DNA of 64,000 nucleotides from Sphingomonas natans (lineage in GTDB: Bacteria; Pseudomonadota; Alphaproteobacteria; Sphingomonadales; Sphingomonadaceae), in contig NZ_JAUOTP010000002.1 in the NCBI RefSeq assembly GCF_030546695.1, positions 372,001 through 436,000 on the forward strand. The letters run 5' to 3'. Both the position numbers and the translations under genes were made by a program. Under the pieces are notes generated by a model. That model was given only the letters and a program-made list of their open reading frames with translations. It had not been told where the DNA came from and ran no database searches. Below are positions 51,495-60,478 of this stretch, piece by piece (within the stretch, counting starts at the first letter, position 1; every line of letters begins with the position of its first letter).

Positions 51495-52624
51495 GCCGCC
51501 GCCCGCAAGAAGCCGTCGACGACGCGGAACAGCTCCGGCACGTCGAGCAGGAAACTGTCATGCCCGAACGGCGCCGACAGCTCGACGAAGCTCGCCGCCG
51601 CGCCCGAGGCATTGAGCGCATGGACGATCGCACGCGATTCGGCGGTCGGATACAGCCAGTCGCTGTCGAAGCTGACGAGGCAGAAGCGCGTCTTCGAACC
51701 GCGGAACGCATCGGCGAGCCGCCCGCCATGCTCCTCGGCGAGATCGAAATAGTCCATCGCGCGCGTGATGTAGAGATAGGAGTTGGCGTCGAAGCGATCG
51801 ACGAAGCTCAGCCCTTGGTGGCGCAGATAGCTCTCCACCTGGAAATCCGCGTCGAAGCCGAACGTCTTGCTCTCGCGCGCCTGCAGCCGCCGCCCGAACT
51901 TGTCGGTCAGCCCGGCTTCCGAGAGATAGGTGATGTGCGCCGCCATCCGCGCGACCGCGAGCCCTGCCGACGGCCCTTCCTTGCTCTCGTAATATTGGCC
52001 GCCGCGCCAGTTGGGATCGGCCATCACCGCCTGCCGGCCCACTTCGTGGAAGGCGATATTCTGCGCCGAATGCCGCGCCGCGCTGGCGATCACGACCGCC
52101 GAGCGGACGCGCGCCGGGTAGGTCGCTGCCCATTCCAGCACCTGCATCCCCCCCATCGATCCGCCGACGACGGCGGCGAGGTTCCAGATGCCGAGATGAT
52201 CGAGCAGCAGCGCCTGCGCGCGCACCATGTCGCGCAGCGTGATGACCGGGAAGCGCATCGCGAAGGGCACGCCCGTCGCCGGATCGATCGAGGCCGGCCC
52301 CGACGTGCCCATGCAGGAGCCCAGCACGTTGGCGCAGACGATGAAGTGCCGCGCCGGATCGATCGGCTTGCCTTCGCCCACCATCCGCGTCCACCAGCCC
52401 GGCTTGCCCGTGCGCGGATGCGCCGAGGCGACATGCTGGTCGCCGGTCAGCGCATGGCAGATCAGGACCGCGTTCGCGCCGTCCGCATCGAGCGTGCCAT
52501 AGGTCTCGTAGGCGATCTCGATCTGCGACAGGCTGGCGCCGCCGTCCAGCGTCAGCGGGCCGGGCAGCGTCACGCGCCGGTTGAGGCCGAAGCGTCGATC
52601 GTCGAGGGCAGGCGCCGCGAGCAT
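51491..52624 (-). CDS. metX: Homoserine O-acetyltransferase
   Basis: Acylates homoserine, the first committed step of methionine synthesis. 377 residues, alpha/beta hydrolase fold. The nucleophile elbow is [14 protein letters not shown] (Ser near residue 150), the Asp is in [13 protein letters not shown] and the His in [10 protein letters not shown]. Some enzymes of this group use succinyl-CoA; acetyl-CoA cannot be proven from the sequence. A TTGACA box ends 29 bases before the ATG and no ribosome site is seen, suggesting a leaderless message. Confidence 0.95.
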   Translation of the reverse strand: MLAAPALDDRRFGLNRRVTLPGPLTLDGGASLSQIEIAYETYGTLDADGANAVLICHALTGDQHVASAHPRTGKPGWWTRMVGEGKPIDPARHFIVCANVLGSCMGTSGPASIDPATGVPFAMRFPVITLRDMVRAQALLLDHLGIWNLAAVVGGSMGGMQVLEWAATYPARVRSAVVIASAARHSAQNIAFHEVGRQAVMADPNWRGGQYYESKEGPSAGLAVARMAAHITYLSEAGLTDKFGRRLQARESKTFGFDADFQVESYLRHQGLSFVDRFDANSYLYITRAMDYFDLAEEHGGRLADAFRGSKTRFCLVSFDSDWLYPTAESRAIVHALNASGAAASFVELSAPFGHDSFLLDVPELFRVVDGFLRAAA

Positions 52625-52630
52625 CGGGCG

Positions 52631-52659
52631 CGGCTAGGTCGGAGGCTCTTTGCTGTCAA
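52631..52659 (-). promoter_or_regulatory. Candidate promoter for leaderless metX mRNA
   Basis: On the minus strand TTGACA (52659-52654) is followed by 17 bases and TAGCCG (52636-52631), with only 6 bases to the metX ATG at 52624. The -35 box is perfect, the -10 box poor. No SAM riboswitch structure is evident in this space. Confidence 0.45.
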
Positions 52660-52727
52660 CAAAGGCGGCGGGTTGGGTTTTCGGCCGGCCTGCTCTAAGG
52701 CGCTGCCTCCTTACCGCCATTCCTCCT

Positions 52728-52867
52728 CCGCTCATCCTGAGGAGCCATTGAGCGAAGTCGAAATGGCTCTCGAAGCCCGTCCTGAGCGACTGCCTTGGCA
52801 GGCAGTCGAAGGGGATCCTTCGAGACGGGCCTTCGCCTGAAGCTCAGTCCCTCCTCAGGATGAGCGG
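52728..52867. repeat. Palindromic repeat, family B (copy 2)
   Basis: Arms CCGCTCATCCTGAGGAG and CTCCTCAGGATGAGCGG match copy 1 at 50339-50458; the interior is longer, with an extra hairpin TGCCTTGGCAGGCA. It lies between the divergent metX and hisC genes, ending 23 bases before hisC, so it is in the hisC leader or promoter region. Confidence 0.9.
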
Positions 52868-52890
52868 TGGGCAAGAAACGAAGCCTGCTT

Positions 52891-53994
52891 ATGAACGCCC
52901 CCACGCCCAAGCCCTGGATCGCCGCGATCGCACCCTATGTGCCCGGCCGCGCGACGACCGACGATGGCCGCAAGGTGACCAAGCTCTCGTCCAACGAGAA
53001 TCCGCTCGGCACGAGCCCGCTTGCGCGCGCCGCCTTCGCGGACGCCGCCTCCGCGCTCGAAATCTACCCAGACGGCGCCGCGGTCGCGCTGCGCGAGGCG
53101 ATCGGCGCGCATTACGGGCTGGAGTCCGAGCGCATCGTCCACGGCACCGGATCGGACGAGGTGCTTCACCTCGCCACCGGCGCCTTCGCCGGGCTTGGTG
53201 ACGAGGTCCTCTACGTCCGCTACGGTTTCTCCGTCTATCCGATCGCCGCGCGCCGCGTCGGCGCGGTGCCGGTCGAGGCGCCCGACAGGGATTATGCGAC
53301 CGATGTCGATGCGCTGCTCGCCGCCGTCACCGAGCGGACGCGCGTCGTGTTCGTCGCCAATCCGAACAACCCGACCGGCACTTACACGTCGCGCGCCGAG
53401 CTCGCCCGGCTGCATGCGGGGCTCCCGGCCGATTGCCTGCTCGTCGTCGACCAGGCCTATACCGAATATCTCGATGCCGAGGACGAGGATGGCGGCCTCG
53501 AACTGGCGCGCACCCAGCCCAATGTCATCGTCACGCGCACCTTCTCGAAGATTTTCGGGCTGGCGGCGGGCCGCATCGGCTGGGGCTATGGCCCGGCGCC
53601 GGTGATCGAGGCAATGCAGCGCATCCGCGCACCGTTCAACGTCGCCACCGCCGGACTAGATGCGGCGATCGCGGCGCTCGGCGACAGGGATTTCCTGACC
53701 GCGAGCAAGGCGCACAATGATCGCTGGCGCAGCTGGTTCGCCGACCAGATTGCCAGCCTCGGCAATGCCGGCGTCCGCGCCGTGCCGAGCAAGGCGAATT
53801 TCATGCTTGTCCTGTTCGAAGGCCCGCTCTCGGCCGAGACCGCCTACAACGGGCTGATGGCGCGCGGGCTCGCGACGCGCTGGCTGCCCGGACAGGGTCT
53901 CCCGAACGCGCTGCGCATCACGATCGGCGAGGAAGCGGCGATGCGCGCGGTCGTCGCCGGCCTGCGCGAAATGATCGACGAGGTCGGCGCCTGA
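52891..53994 (+). CDS. hisC: Histidinol-phosphate aminotransferase (may also serve aromatic amino acids)
   Basis: PLP enzyme of fold type I. 367 residues from ATG 52891. Substrate segment VTKLSSNENPLGTSP near residue 28, FVANPNNPTGTY near 155, cofactor Tyr in VVDQAYTEYL, and the PLP lysine in TRTFSKIFGLAAGRIG near 215. It overlaps the dehydrogenase gene tyrA by one base. This pairing suggests that it also transaminates prephenate or phenylpyruvate; the histidine role rests on family membership. Confidence 0.92.
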   Translation: MNAPTPKPWIAAIAPYVPGRATTDDGRKVTKLSSNENPLGTSPLARAAFADAASALEIYPDGAAVALREAIGAHYGLESERIVHGTGSDEVLHLATGAFAGLGDEVLYVRYGFSVYPIAARRVGAVPVEAPDRDYATDVDALLAAVTERTRVVFVANPNNPTGTYTSRAELARLHAGLPADCLLVVDQAYTEYLDAEDEDGGLELARTQPNVIVTRTFSKIFGLAAGRIGWGYGPAPVIEAMQRIRAPFNVATAGLDAAIAALGDRDFLTASKAHNDRWRSWFADQIASLGNAGVRAVPSKANFMLVLFEGPLSAETAYNGLMARGLATRWLPGQGLPNALRITIGEEAAMRAVVAGLREMIDEVGA

Positions 53995-54902
53995 TGCTGC
54001 CCTTCGCGCGCGTCACGATCCTCGGGCTCGGGCTAATCGGTTCGTCGATCGCGCGCGGCATCCGCGCGACGATGCCGACGGTGCGCGTCACGGGCTATGA
54101 TGCCGATCCCGCCGTCCGCGCCCGCGCCCGCGCGATCGATCTGTGCGACGATATCGCCGACACCGCCGGCACCGCCGCGATCGATGCCGATCTCGTCATG
54201 CTCTGCGTCCCCGTCGGCGCGATGGGCGCCGCCGCCCAGTCGATCGCCGAGGATGTGCCCGCAGAGGCGATCGTCAGCGATGTCGGCGGCGCCAAGGTCT
54301 CGGTCGCCACCGCGATCCGCCAGGCGCTGCCGAACAATATCGTCGTCCCCGGCCACCCGGTCGCCGGCACCGAGCATTCGGGCCCCGATTCGGGCTTCGC
54401 GACGCTCTTCAAGGGCCGCTGGTGCATCCTGACGCCCGAGGGCGACACCAATCCGACCGCGGTCATGCGCATCTCCACTTTCTGGGAGTCTTTGGGCGCG
54501 CAGGTCGAGATCATGGACGCGCGCCACCACGATCTCGTCCTCGCCGTGACCAGCCACGTGCCGCACCTGATCGCTTACTCGATCGTCGGCACCGCGTCCG
54601 ATCTGGAAGAAGTCACGCAGAGCGAGGTGATCAAATATTCGGCCGGCGGCTTCCGCGATTTCACGCGCATCGCCGCCTCCGATCCGGTGATGTGGCGCGA
54701 CGTGTTCCTCAACAATCGCGAAGCTGTGCTGGAAATCCTCCAGCGCCTGACCGAGGACGTGACGATGCTCCAGCGCGCGATCCGCTGGGGCGACGGCGAT
54801 GCCCTGTTCGATCTGTTCACGAAGACCCGCGCGATCCGCCGCTCGATCATCGAGCAGGGTCAGGACGATGCCCGCCCCGATTTCGGCCGCGCGCATGAGT
54901 GA
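53994..54902 (+). CDS. tyrA: Prephenate/arogenate dehydrogenase (cyclohexadienyl dehydrogenase)
   Basis: NAD-linked oxidative decarboxylation leading to tyrosine. 302 residues. Rossmann motif ILGLGLIGSSIARGI at the N-terminus, catalytic His in VPGHPVAGTEHSGPDSGF near residue 120, and the helical C-terminal dimer domain (GGFRDFTRIAASDPVMWRDV). No ACT or chorismate mutase domain is fused. Start codon overlaps the hisC stop. The choice between prephenate and arogenate is open. Confidence 0.93.
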   Translation: MLPFARVTILGLGLIGSSIARGIRATMPTVRVTGYDADPAVRARARAIDLCDDIADTAGTAAIDADLVMLCVPVGAMGAAAQSIAEDVPAEAIVSDVGGAKVSVATAIRQALPNNIVVPGHPVAGTEHSGPDSGFATLFKGRWCILTPEGDTNPTAVMRISTFWESLGAQVEIMDARHHDLVLAVTSHVPHLIAYSIVGTASDLEEVTQSEVIKYSAGGFRDFTRIAASDPVMWRDVFLNNREAVLEILQRLTEDVTMLQRAIRWGDGDALFDLFTKTRAIRRSIIEQGQDDARPDFGRAHE

Positions 54903-54919
54903 TTTCCACCCCTCCAACC

Positions 54920-55020
54920 CCGTTCGGTTCGAGCAGCTTCGAGCGAAGTCGAGAAGCGTCCGTCGAGAACTGTTCTCGACTTCGTTCTCGGCAAGCTCGA
55001 ACTCCGCTCGAACCAAACGG
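54920..55020. repeat. Palindromic repeat, family C (copy 2)
   Basis: Outer arms CCGTTCGGTTCGAGCAG and CGCTCGAACCAAACGG, inner pair GTCGAGAACTGTTCTCGAC. Same family as 29775-29874. It sits between tyrA and hom, both on the plus strand, and ends 19 bases before the hom start. Confidence 0.9.
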
Positions 55021-55039
55021 AAATGAGTGAAAAACTGAC

Positions 55040-56347
55040 ATGACCAAACCCCTCCGCATCGCGCTCGCCGGCCTCGGCACGGTCGGCGCCGGCGTCGTCA
55101 AACTGCTCGACGCCAACGCCGCCCTGATCGAGCGCCGTGCCGGCCGCGCGATCGAGATCACCGCCGTCTCCGCGCGCGACCGCACGCGCGATCGCGGGGT
55201 CGACCTCTCCCGCTTCGCCTGGATCGACGACACCGCCGATCTCGCGCGCCGCGACGATGTCGATGTCGTCGTCGAGCTGGTCGGCGGCTCGGACGGTCCG
55301 GCGCTGACGCTCGCCCGCGCGACGATCGCGGGCGGCAAATCGTTCGTCACCGCCAACAAGGCGATGATCGCGCATCACGGGCTGGAGCTCGCCACCGCCG
55401 CCGAGGCCAAAGGCGTCGCGCTCAAATATGAAGCCGCGGTCGCGGGCGGCATCCCCGTCATCAAGGGCCTGCGCGAGGGTGCTGCCGCCAACGAGATCGA
55501 CCACGTCTTCGGCATCCTCAACGGCACCTGCAACTACATCCTCTCGACGATGGAAAGCCCTAGTGTTTCTGGGCACGGCCGCGATTTCGGCGACGTCCTC
55601 GCCGAGGCGCAGGCGCTGGGCTATGCCGAGGCCGATCCCAGCTTCGACATCGACGGCGTCGATGCCGCGCACAAGCTCTCGATCCTCGCCAGCTTGGCCT
55701 TCGGCGCGACGATCGATTTCGATTCGGTCGCGATCACCGGCATCCGCCACGTAAAGGCCGCCGACATCGCCGAGGCGGCGGCGCTCGGCTACAAGATCCG
55801 CCTCGTCGGCCTGGGCGAAGCAACCTCGAAGGGCCTGTTCCAGCGCGTCCATCCCTGCCTCGTGCCCGTCGATCACCCGCTCGCGCACGTCACCGGATCG
55901 CTCAACGCGGTCGTCGCCGAGGGCAATTATGTCGGCCGGCTGCTGTTCCAGGGCCGCGGCGCGGGCGAAGGCCCGACCGCCAGCGCGGTCGTCGCCGACC
56001 TGATCGATATCGCGCGCGGCGAAACCGGCCCCGCCTTCGGCATGCCCGTCGCGAGCCTCGCGCATCTGCCCGCGGCACCGGCGGGCGAGCGCCGCGGCCG
56101 CGCCTATCTGCGCTTCACCGTCGTCGACAAGCCGGGCGTGCTCGCCGAACTCACCGCGGCGATGCGCGACGCGGGCGTCTCGATCGAAAGCCTGATCCAG
56201 CGCGGCCCCGCCGCAGACGGCGGCGTGCTGATCGTGCTCGTCACGCATGACGGCCCCGAAGCGTCGGTTGCGCATGCGCTGGAGAAGCTCGAAGGCTCGC
56301 CCAGCCTCATCGGCGCGCCGATGTGGATGCACATCCTCGACAGCTGA
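55040..56347 (+). CDS. hom: Homoserine dehydrogenase
   Basis: Reduces aspartate semialdehyde to homoserine, the branch point to threonine and methionine (compare metX nearby). 435 residues: NAD(P) domain (IALAGLGTVGAGVVKLLDAN), catalytic domain with FVTANKAMIAHHG near 115 and ALGYAEADPSFDIDGVDAAH near 200, and a C-terminal ACT domain (VVDKPGVLAELTAAMRDAGV) that usually mediates threonine inhibition. Residues after NYILSTME carry a short AT-richer insert (SPSVSGHGRD) of about five residues relative to typical enzymes. Confidence 0.96.
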   Translation: MTKPLRIALAGLGTVGAGVVKLLDANAALIERRAGRAIEITAVSARDRTRDRGVDLSRFAWIDDTADLARRDDVDVVVELVGGSDGPALTLARATIAGGKSFVTANKAMIAHHGLELATAAEAKGVALKYEAAVAGGIPVIKGLREGAAANEIDHVFGILNGTCNYILSTMESPSVSGHGRDFGDVLAEAQALGYAEADPSFDIDGVDAAHKLSILASLAFGATIDFDSVAITGIRHVKAADIAEAAALGYKIRLVGLGEATSKGLFQRVHPCLVPVDHPLAHVTGSLNAVVAEGNYVGRLLFQGRGAGEGPTASAVVADLIDIARGETGPAFGMPVASLAHLPAAPAGERRGRAYLRFTVVDKPGVLAELTAAMRDAGVSIESLIQRGPAADGGVLIVLVTHDGPEASVAHALEKLEGSPSLIGAPMWMHILDS

Positions 56348-56352
56348 AAGCC

Positions 56353-56895
56353 TTACTCCGGCGGACTTGTCTCGCTGAGCCTGGCCTTCTCGGCGGCCGC
56401 CTGGTCGGCCGCCGCCTTGGCCTTTTCCTGCGCGTAAATCATCTTCAGCGTCGCATTGCGCATCTTCACCGCGCGGCTCATCCCGAACGTTGCGACGGTG
56501 ATGCCCGGCCGCACCGGAATCGGCCCCGAGCCGGCGTCGGGCCGCGCGAACTCGCCGGGATGATGCGCCGGGCCGCGCTCGTTCGGCAGCGGGATCCGAT
56601 CCGGCGAGCGACCGGTCGCCGCGCAGACGACGATCTCGCCCTTCTTGTGCCCGCACAGGGTCGTCGGCGGTCGCGCGCCTTCCTTGACTCCGCACGCCGT
56701 CGTCTTCTCGCCATTCGCCTTGCGGCACGTCACCGGCGCCGGCGCGCGCGGCGGCGGCGGATCGTCCCGGTGCGTGTAGGCGATGGCCTGCTCGGCCGGC
56801 GTCTGCCGCGGGATCGCAGGCACGGGCGGCCCCGCAACCGCAGCGAGAGCAGGCCCGGCCAGCGTCAGCGCGATCGCCAGCGCTACCGCGCGCAT
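56353..56895 (-). CDS. Exported protein with sphingomonad IVVCA motif
   Basis: 180 residues from ATG 56895 (MRAVALAIALTLAGPALA, a signal peptide); a start seven codons upstream is possible. The mature part is proline-rich, has Cys pairs (VTCRK, TACGV, TLCGH, IVVCA) and contains GEIVVCAATGRSPDRIPLP, a motif seen in many small exported proteins of sphingomonads. A charged coiled-coil-like tail (YAQEKAKAAADQAAAEKARL) follows. Function unknown. Convergent with hom. Confidence 0.7.
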   Translation of the reverse strand: MRAVALAIALTLAGPALAAVAGPPVPAIPRQTPAEQAIAYTHRDDPPPPRAPAPVTCRKANGEKTTACGVKEGARPPTTLCGHKKGEIVVCAATGRSPDRIPLPNERGPAHHPGEFARPDAGSGPIPVRPGITVATFGMSRAVKMRNATLKMIYAQEKAKAAADQAAAEKARLSETSPPE

Positions 56896-56940
56896 CTCCT
56901 CAAGCCTCGGCATCATCGCCGATCTCTGCCCGATCCAGGC

Positions 56941-57405
56941 TTAATCGGCCTGGAACGGCTCTGCCTCCGCGAACGGCAGCGGCGCCAGGTCCGGCCTTAC
57001 CCAGTCCCGCCGCGCCGCCACCGAGAAAAGCCTCTCGCGGCTCCAGTGAACCAGCGGCCAGCCCGAAATGCCGAGCGGCCCCGCCATCAGCGCATCGACC
57101 GTCTCGTGCAAAGCCTCGCCCGCCGGGCGTTCGGCCAGAAACGCCCGCGCCGCCCCGATCGAGGCCTGCGTAATCGTCTCGTGATAGCCGTTATGATCGT
57201 CGTTCACCCCGCCGACCGAGGCGTTGTAGGCGCGGATCAGCGCGGGCATGTCCCGCTCCGGCACGATGTCGGGCCGGGCCCCCAGCAGCCACAAGGTCGT
57301 CGCGAAGTGCGCGGCGTGCGTCCATTCGGCCTTGGGCAGGCTCAGGTCCAGGAAAGCGGTGCCCAGCCGCGCGATCGCGTCATCGTCGGAATAAAAGAGG
57401 CTCAT
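56941..57405 (-). CDS. Conserved hypothetical cytoplasmic protein with His motifs
   Basis: 154 residues from ATG 57405 (MSLFYSDDDAIARLG). Conserved-looking blocks: EWTHAAHFATTLWLLGA near residue 30 and NDDHNGYHETITQA near 80. Histidines in these blocks could bind a metal. I recognise the HAAH/GYHET pattern from unnamed bacterial proteins but know no function. All-helical, no signal. Divergent from glpX. Confidence 0.7.
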   Translation of the reverse strand: MSLFYSDDDAIARLGTAFLDLSLPKAEWTHAAHFATTLWLLGARPDIVPERDMPALIRAYNASVGGVNDDHNGYHETITQASIGAARAFLAERPAGEALHETVDALMAGPLGISGWPLVHWSRERLFSVAARRDWVRPDLAPLPFAEAEPFQAD

Positions 57406-57444
57406 CTCGGTCTCCGAAAGTCGCGCTAGAGTGCCCGGCTTTTC

Positions 57445-57473
57445 TCGACAAGGGTACAAGGCCGTCCTATCGC
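57445..57473 (+). promoter_or_regulatory. Candidate glpX promoter
   Basis: TCGACA (57445-57450), 17-base spacer, TATCGC (57468-57473). Transcription would start about 25 bases before the GTG start of glpX. Moderate match to sigma-70 boxes. Confidence 0.4.
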
Positions 57474-57503
57474 CTGCGCTCCGGCAGTAAGGGGATAAGC
57501 AGC

Positions 57504-58472
57504 GTGGCAATTACGGCTTCGAAGGCGCTCGATCGCGTTCTCGTTCTCGAAATGGTGCGCGTCACCGAAGCTGCGGCGATTGCCGCCTCCACGCTCGTCG
57601 GGCGCGGCGACGAAAAGGCCGCCGACCATGCCGCGGTCGAGGCGATGCGCGCCGCCTTCAACGAACTCGATTTCGACGGCACCGTCGTCATCGGCGAAGG
57701 CGAGCGCGACGAGGCGCCGATGCTCTATATCGGCGAGAAGGTCGGCAAGGCATCGCCCGGCAGCCCCAAGATCGATATCGCGCTGGATCCGCTCGAGGGC
57801 ACGACGCTGACCGCCAAGGCCTGGCCGAACGCGCTCGCCGTGCTCGCCATCGCCGAGGAAGGCGGGCTCCTGAATGCGCCCGACGTCTATATGGAAAAGC
57901 TCGCGATCGGGCCGGGCTATGCGCCGGGTCTCGTCAGCCTCACCAAGACGCCGACCGAGAATATCCAGGCGATCGCCGCCGCCAAGGGTGTCCAGCCCAA
58001 CGAGATCATCGCCTGCGTGCTCGATCGCCCGCGTCACGACGCGCTGATCGCAGAACTGCGCGGCCTCGGCGTCGGCATCATGCTGATCCCGGACGGCGAC
58101 GTCGCCGGCGTCATCGCCTGCACCGATCCCGATACGACGATCGACATCTATTTCGGCTCGGGCGGCGCCCCCGAAGGCGTGCTGGCGGCGGCAGCCCTGG
58201 CCTGCGTCGGCGGCCAGTTCCAGGGCCGGCTGCTGTTCCGCAACGATGACGAGCGCGGCCGCGCCGCCAAGTGGGGCGTCACCGATCTCGACAAGATCTA
58301 TGAGCTGCAGGATCTGGTGAAGGGCGATGCGATCTTCGCCGCGACCGGCGTCACCGATGGCTCGCTGCTCCAGGGGGTCAAGGTCCGCAAGGGCGTCATG
58401 ACGACCGAAAGCATCGTCATGCGCGCGAGCTCGGGCACGGTCCGCCGCGTCAAGGGCGAGCATCGCCGCTAA
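57504..58472 (+). CDS. glpX: Class II fructose-1,6-bisphosphatase
   Basis: Gluconeogenic phosphatase. 322 residues from GTG 57504. Metal and substrate motifs: VVIGEGERDEAPMLYIGEKV near residue 55 and IDIALDPLEGTTLTAKAWPN near 90; DVAGVIACTDPDTTIDIYFG near 200. Alphaproteobacteria often keep glpX just after hom, and here only two minus-strand genes intervene. No recJ follows, unlike the common order. Confidence 0.96.
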   Translation: MAITASKALDRVLVLEMVRVTEAAAIAASTLVGRGDEKAADHAAVEAMRAAFNELDFDGTVVIGEGERDEAPMLYIGEKVGKASPGSPKIDIALDPLEGTTLTAKAWPNALAVLAIAEEGGLLNAPDVYMEKLAIGPGYAPGLVSLTKTPTENIQAIAAAKGVQPNEIIACVLDRPRHDALIAELRGLGVGIMLIPDGDVAGVIACTDPDTTIDIYFGSGGAPEGVLAAAALACVGGQFQGRLLFRNDDERGRAAKWGVTDLDKIYELQDLVKGDAIFAATGVTDGSLLQGVKVRKGVMTTESIVMRASSGTVRRVKGEHRR

Positions 58473-58482
58473 GGCCGCTCCG

Positions 58483-59349
58483 ATGCGCGTCGCGATCCTC
58501 GGTCTCGGCAATATGGGTGGTGCGATCGCGCGCAACATCCTGAAGGCCGGGCACGACCTCACCGTCTGGAACCGCTCGCCCGACAAGGCGGCGGCTCTTG
58601 TCGAGGGCGGCGCGACGCTCGCCACGACACCGGCCGAGGCGGCCGCGCAGGCCGAGATCGTCTTCACGATGCTCGCCGACGATCGCGCGGTCGAGGCGGT
58701 GACGTTCGGCGAGGACGGCCTGCTCGCAGCCGACCCGCTTTGCCTGCATGTCGGCCTCAGCACGGTCAGCCTCGCGCTCGCGCGGCGGCTCGCGGAGGCG
58801 CAGGGCGATCGCTACGTCTCGGCGCCCGTCTTCGGCCGCCCGCCCGCGGCTGAGGCCGCGCAGCTCAGCATCGTCGCCGCCGGCGCGCCCGCCAGCATCG
58901 CCCATGCCCAGCCGGTATTCGATGCGATCGGCCAGAAGACCTTCGTCGTGGGCGAGGACGCGCCCGCGGCGAACCTCGTCAAGCTGTGCGGCAATTTCAT
59001 GATCATGTCCGCGATCGAGGCGATGGGCGAGGCGATGGCGCTCGCCGCCAAGAACGGCCTCGACAAGCAGGCCTTGTTCGATGTGCTGACCGGCACCCTC
59101 TTCGGCGCCCCCGTCTACAGGAATTACGGCCCGGCGCTGATCGAGGGCACATACCGCCCGGCGGGCTTCCCCGCGCCACTGGGCCTGAAAGACATGAACC
59201 TAGTCGCCGAGGCCGCGACCGGCGCGCGCGTGCCGATGCCGTTGCTCGGCGTGATCCGCGATCACCTGTTGCAGGCGATCGCGCGCGACGGCGACGATGT
59301 CGATTGGTCCGCGATCGGCAAGGCGATCGGAGACAATGCCGGGCTTTGA
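58483..59349 (+). CDS. Beta-hydroxyacid dehydrogenase family oxidoreductase
   Basis: NAD(P)-dependent enzyme of the 3-hydroxyisobutyrate/tartronate-semialdehyde dehydrogenase family. 288 residues. Rossmann motif ILGLGNMGGAIARNILKAGH at the N-terminus; substrate motif VSAPVFGRPPAAEA near residue 110 (usual DAPVSGG position); catalytic Lys in LVKLCGNFMIMSAIEAMGEA near 170. Starts 10 bases after glpX, so probably one operon. Substrate unknown; glyoxylate/succinic semialdehyde reductases are close relatives. Confidence 0.88.
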   Translation: MRVAILGLGNMGGAIARNILKAGHDLTVWNRSPDKAAALVEGGATLATTPAEAAAQAEIVFTMLADDRAVEAVTFGEDGLLAADPLCLHVGLSTVSLALARRLAEAQGDRYVSAPVFGRPPAAEAAQLSIVAAGAPASIAHAQPVFDAIGQKTFVVGEDAPAANLVKLCGNFMIMSAIEAMGEAMALAAKNGLDKQALFDVLTGTLFGAPVYRNYGPALIEGTYRPAGFPAPLGLKDMNLVAEAATGARVPMPLLGVIRDHLLQAIARDGDDVDWSAIGKAIGDNAGL

Positions 59350-59409
59350 TGGCTTGATCGCCTCAACCAAAGCATAAGATATCGCGTATCTGTGGGGGCA
59401 GACGGGGAG

Positions 59410-60084
59410 ATGAGGGTGCGCCTGATCTTACGCAGCACGGGCATTGTGGCAACGTTGCTCGCCCTGCCCGTCCTCGCCTCCTTCACCCCCATCCCGGTCG
59501 AGCAGCAGGTGCTCGATGCGCTCAATCAGGCGCGCACCGATCCAGCCGCCTATATCCTCCAGCTCAGGAAATATCGTGGCTGGTTCAAGGGCGACATCGT
59601 CAAGATCCCCGGCTCGCCCGATCTCGTCCGCACCGCCGAAGGCGTAAGCGCGGTCGACGAGACGATCGATTTCGTCGGCGATATCAAGCCTATGCCCGCC
59701 GCCGCAGGCTCGCCCGTGCTGAAGGCGGCGGCAGCCGATCATGTCGCCGAGCAGAGCCGCACCGGCAAGACCGGCCATTATGGCGCCGACGGCTCCTCCC
59801 CCGGCGATCGCGTCACCAAACGCGGCGGCGGACCCTATACGGCCGAGGTCATCGCCTATGGCTCGATCGACGGCGTCGATACGATTCGCCAGTTGATCGT
59901 CGACGATGGCGTTCCCGATCGCGGCCACCGCACGATCATCTTCTCGCCCGAGCTTCAGTTCGCGGGCGTCTCGTGCGGCAAGCATCCCGAATTCGGCACG
60001 ATGTGCGTGATCGATCTCGGGATGAACGCCGATGGCACGCTGCCCAGGTCGCTGGTCGGCAAGAGCGCCGCGCCGCCGCGCTAG
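59410..60084 (+). CDS. Exported CAP/SCP-domain protein
   Basis: 224 residues from ATG 59410, which follows a GGGGAG ribosome site. Signal sequence in residues 1-24. The CAP domain has VEQQVLDALNQARTDPAAYI at its start, AAADHVAEQSRTGKTGHYGA (conserved His), and RGHRTIIFSPELQFAGVSCG near the end. Bacterial CAP proteins are secreted and of poorly known role. It stands alone in its transcript. Confidence 0.88.
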   Translation: MRVRLILRSTGIVATLLALPVLASFTPIPVEQQVLDALNQARTDPAAYILQLRKYRGWFKGDIVKIPGSPDLVRTAEGVSAVDETIDFVGDIKPMPAAAGSPVLKAAAADHVAEQSRTGKTGHYGADGSSPGDRVTKRGGGPYTAEVIAYGSIDGVDTIRQLIVDDGVPDRGHRTIIFSPELQFAGVSCGKHPEFGTMCVIDLGMNADGTLPRSLVGKSAAPPR

Positions 60085-60121
60085 ATCGGATCCTCGGCAG
60101 GCACGACCAAGCCACGCACGA

Positions 60122-60319
60122 TCAGCAGGAGACGCGCCCGCCCGTCTTGGAGCAGGGGCGCCGCATCTTGGTGAGCCACCAGCTCGGCGGCGCGTCCGGA
60201 TCGAAGGTCGGCGGTTCCGCCTGCGGCGCGCTGCGGGCCGGAGCCTTGGTGTCGGCGATGCCCTGATCGCCGCCGAGCGCGGTCAGCGCGAGGATCAACG
60301 GAAGAAGCAGCAATGGCAT
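60122..60319 (-). CDS. Small exported protein
   Basis: 65 residues from ATG 60319, with GGGGAG 8 bases upstream. Signal peptide MPLLLLPLILALTALG; the mature part ends SWWLTKMRRPCSKTGGRVSC with two cysteines that could form a disulfide. No family recognised. Convergent with the CAP-domain gene. The ribosome site and signal sequence are the only support. Confidence 0.55.
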   Translation of the reverse strand: MPLLLLPLILALTALGGDQGIADTKAPARSAPQAEPPTFDPDAPPSWWLTKMRRPCSKTGGRVSC

Positions 60320-60478
60320 GCCGGTCACTCCCCATGAGCATGTAGGAGCCGATCCGCTTCGGGGCTCTCACTCCATATACGGCGCAAACTCGAAAAAGAC
60401 TATGAGAGGCGGAATACGCCCCGACAGGCATGAAAGTGGCGCATTTCGTGGTGTCCGATCGCCCGCTACAAGGCTGCA

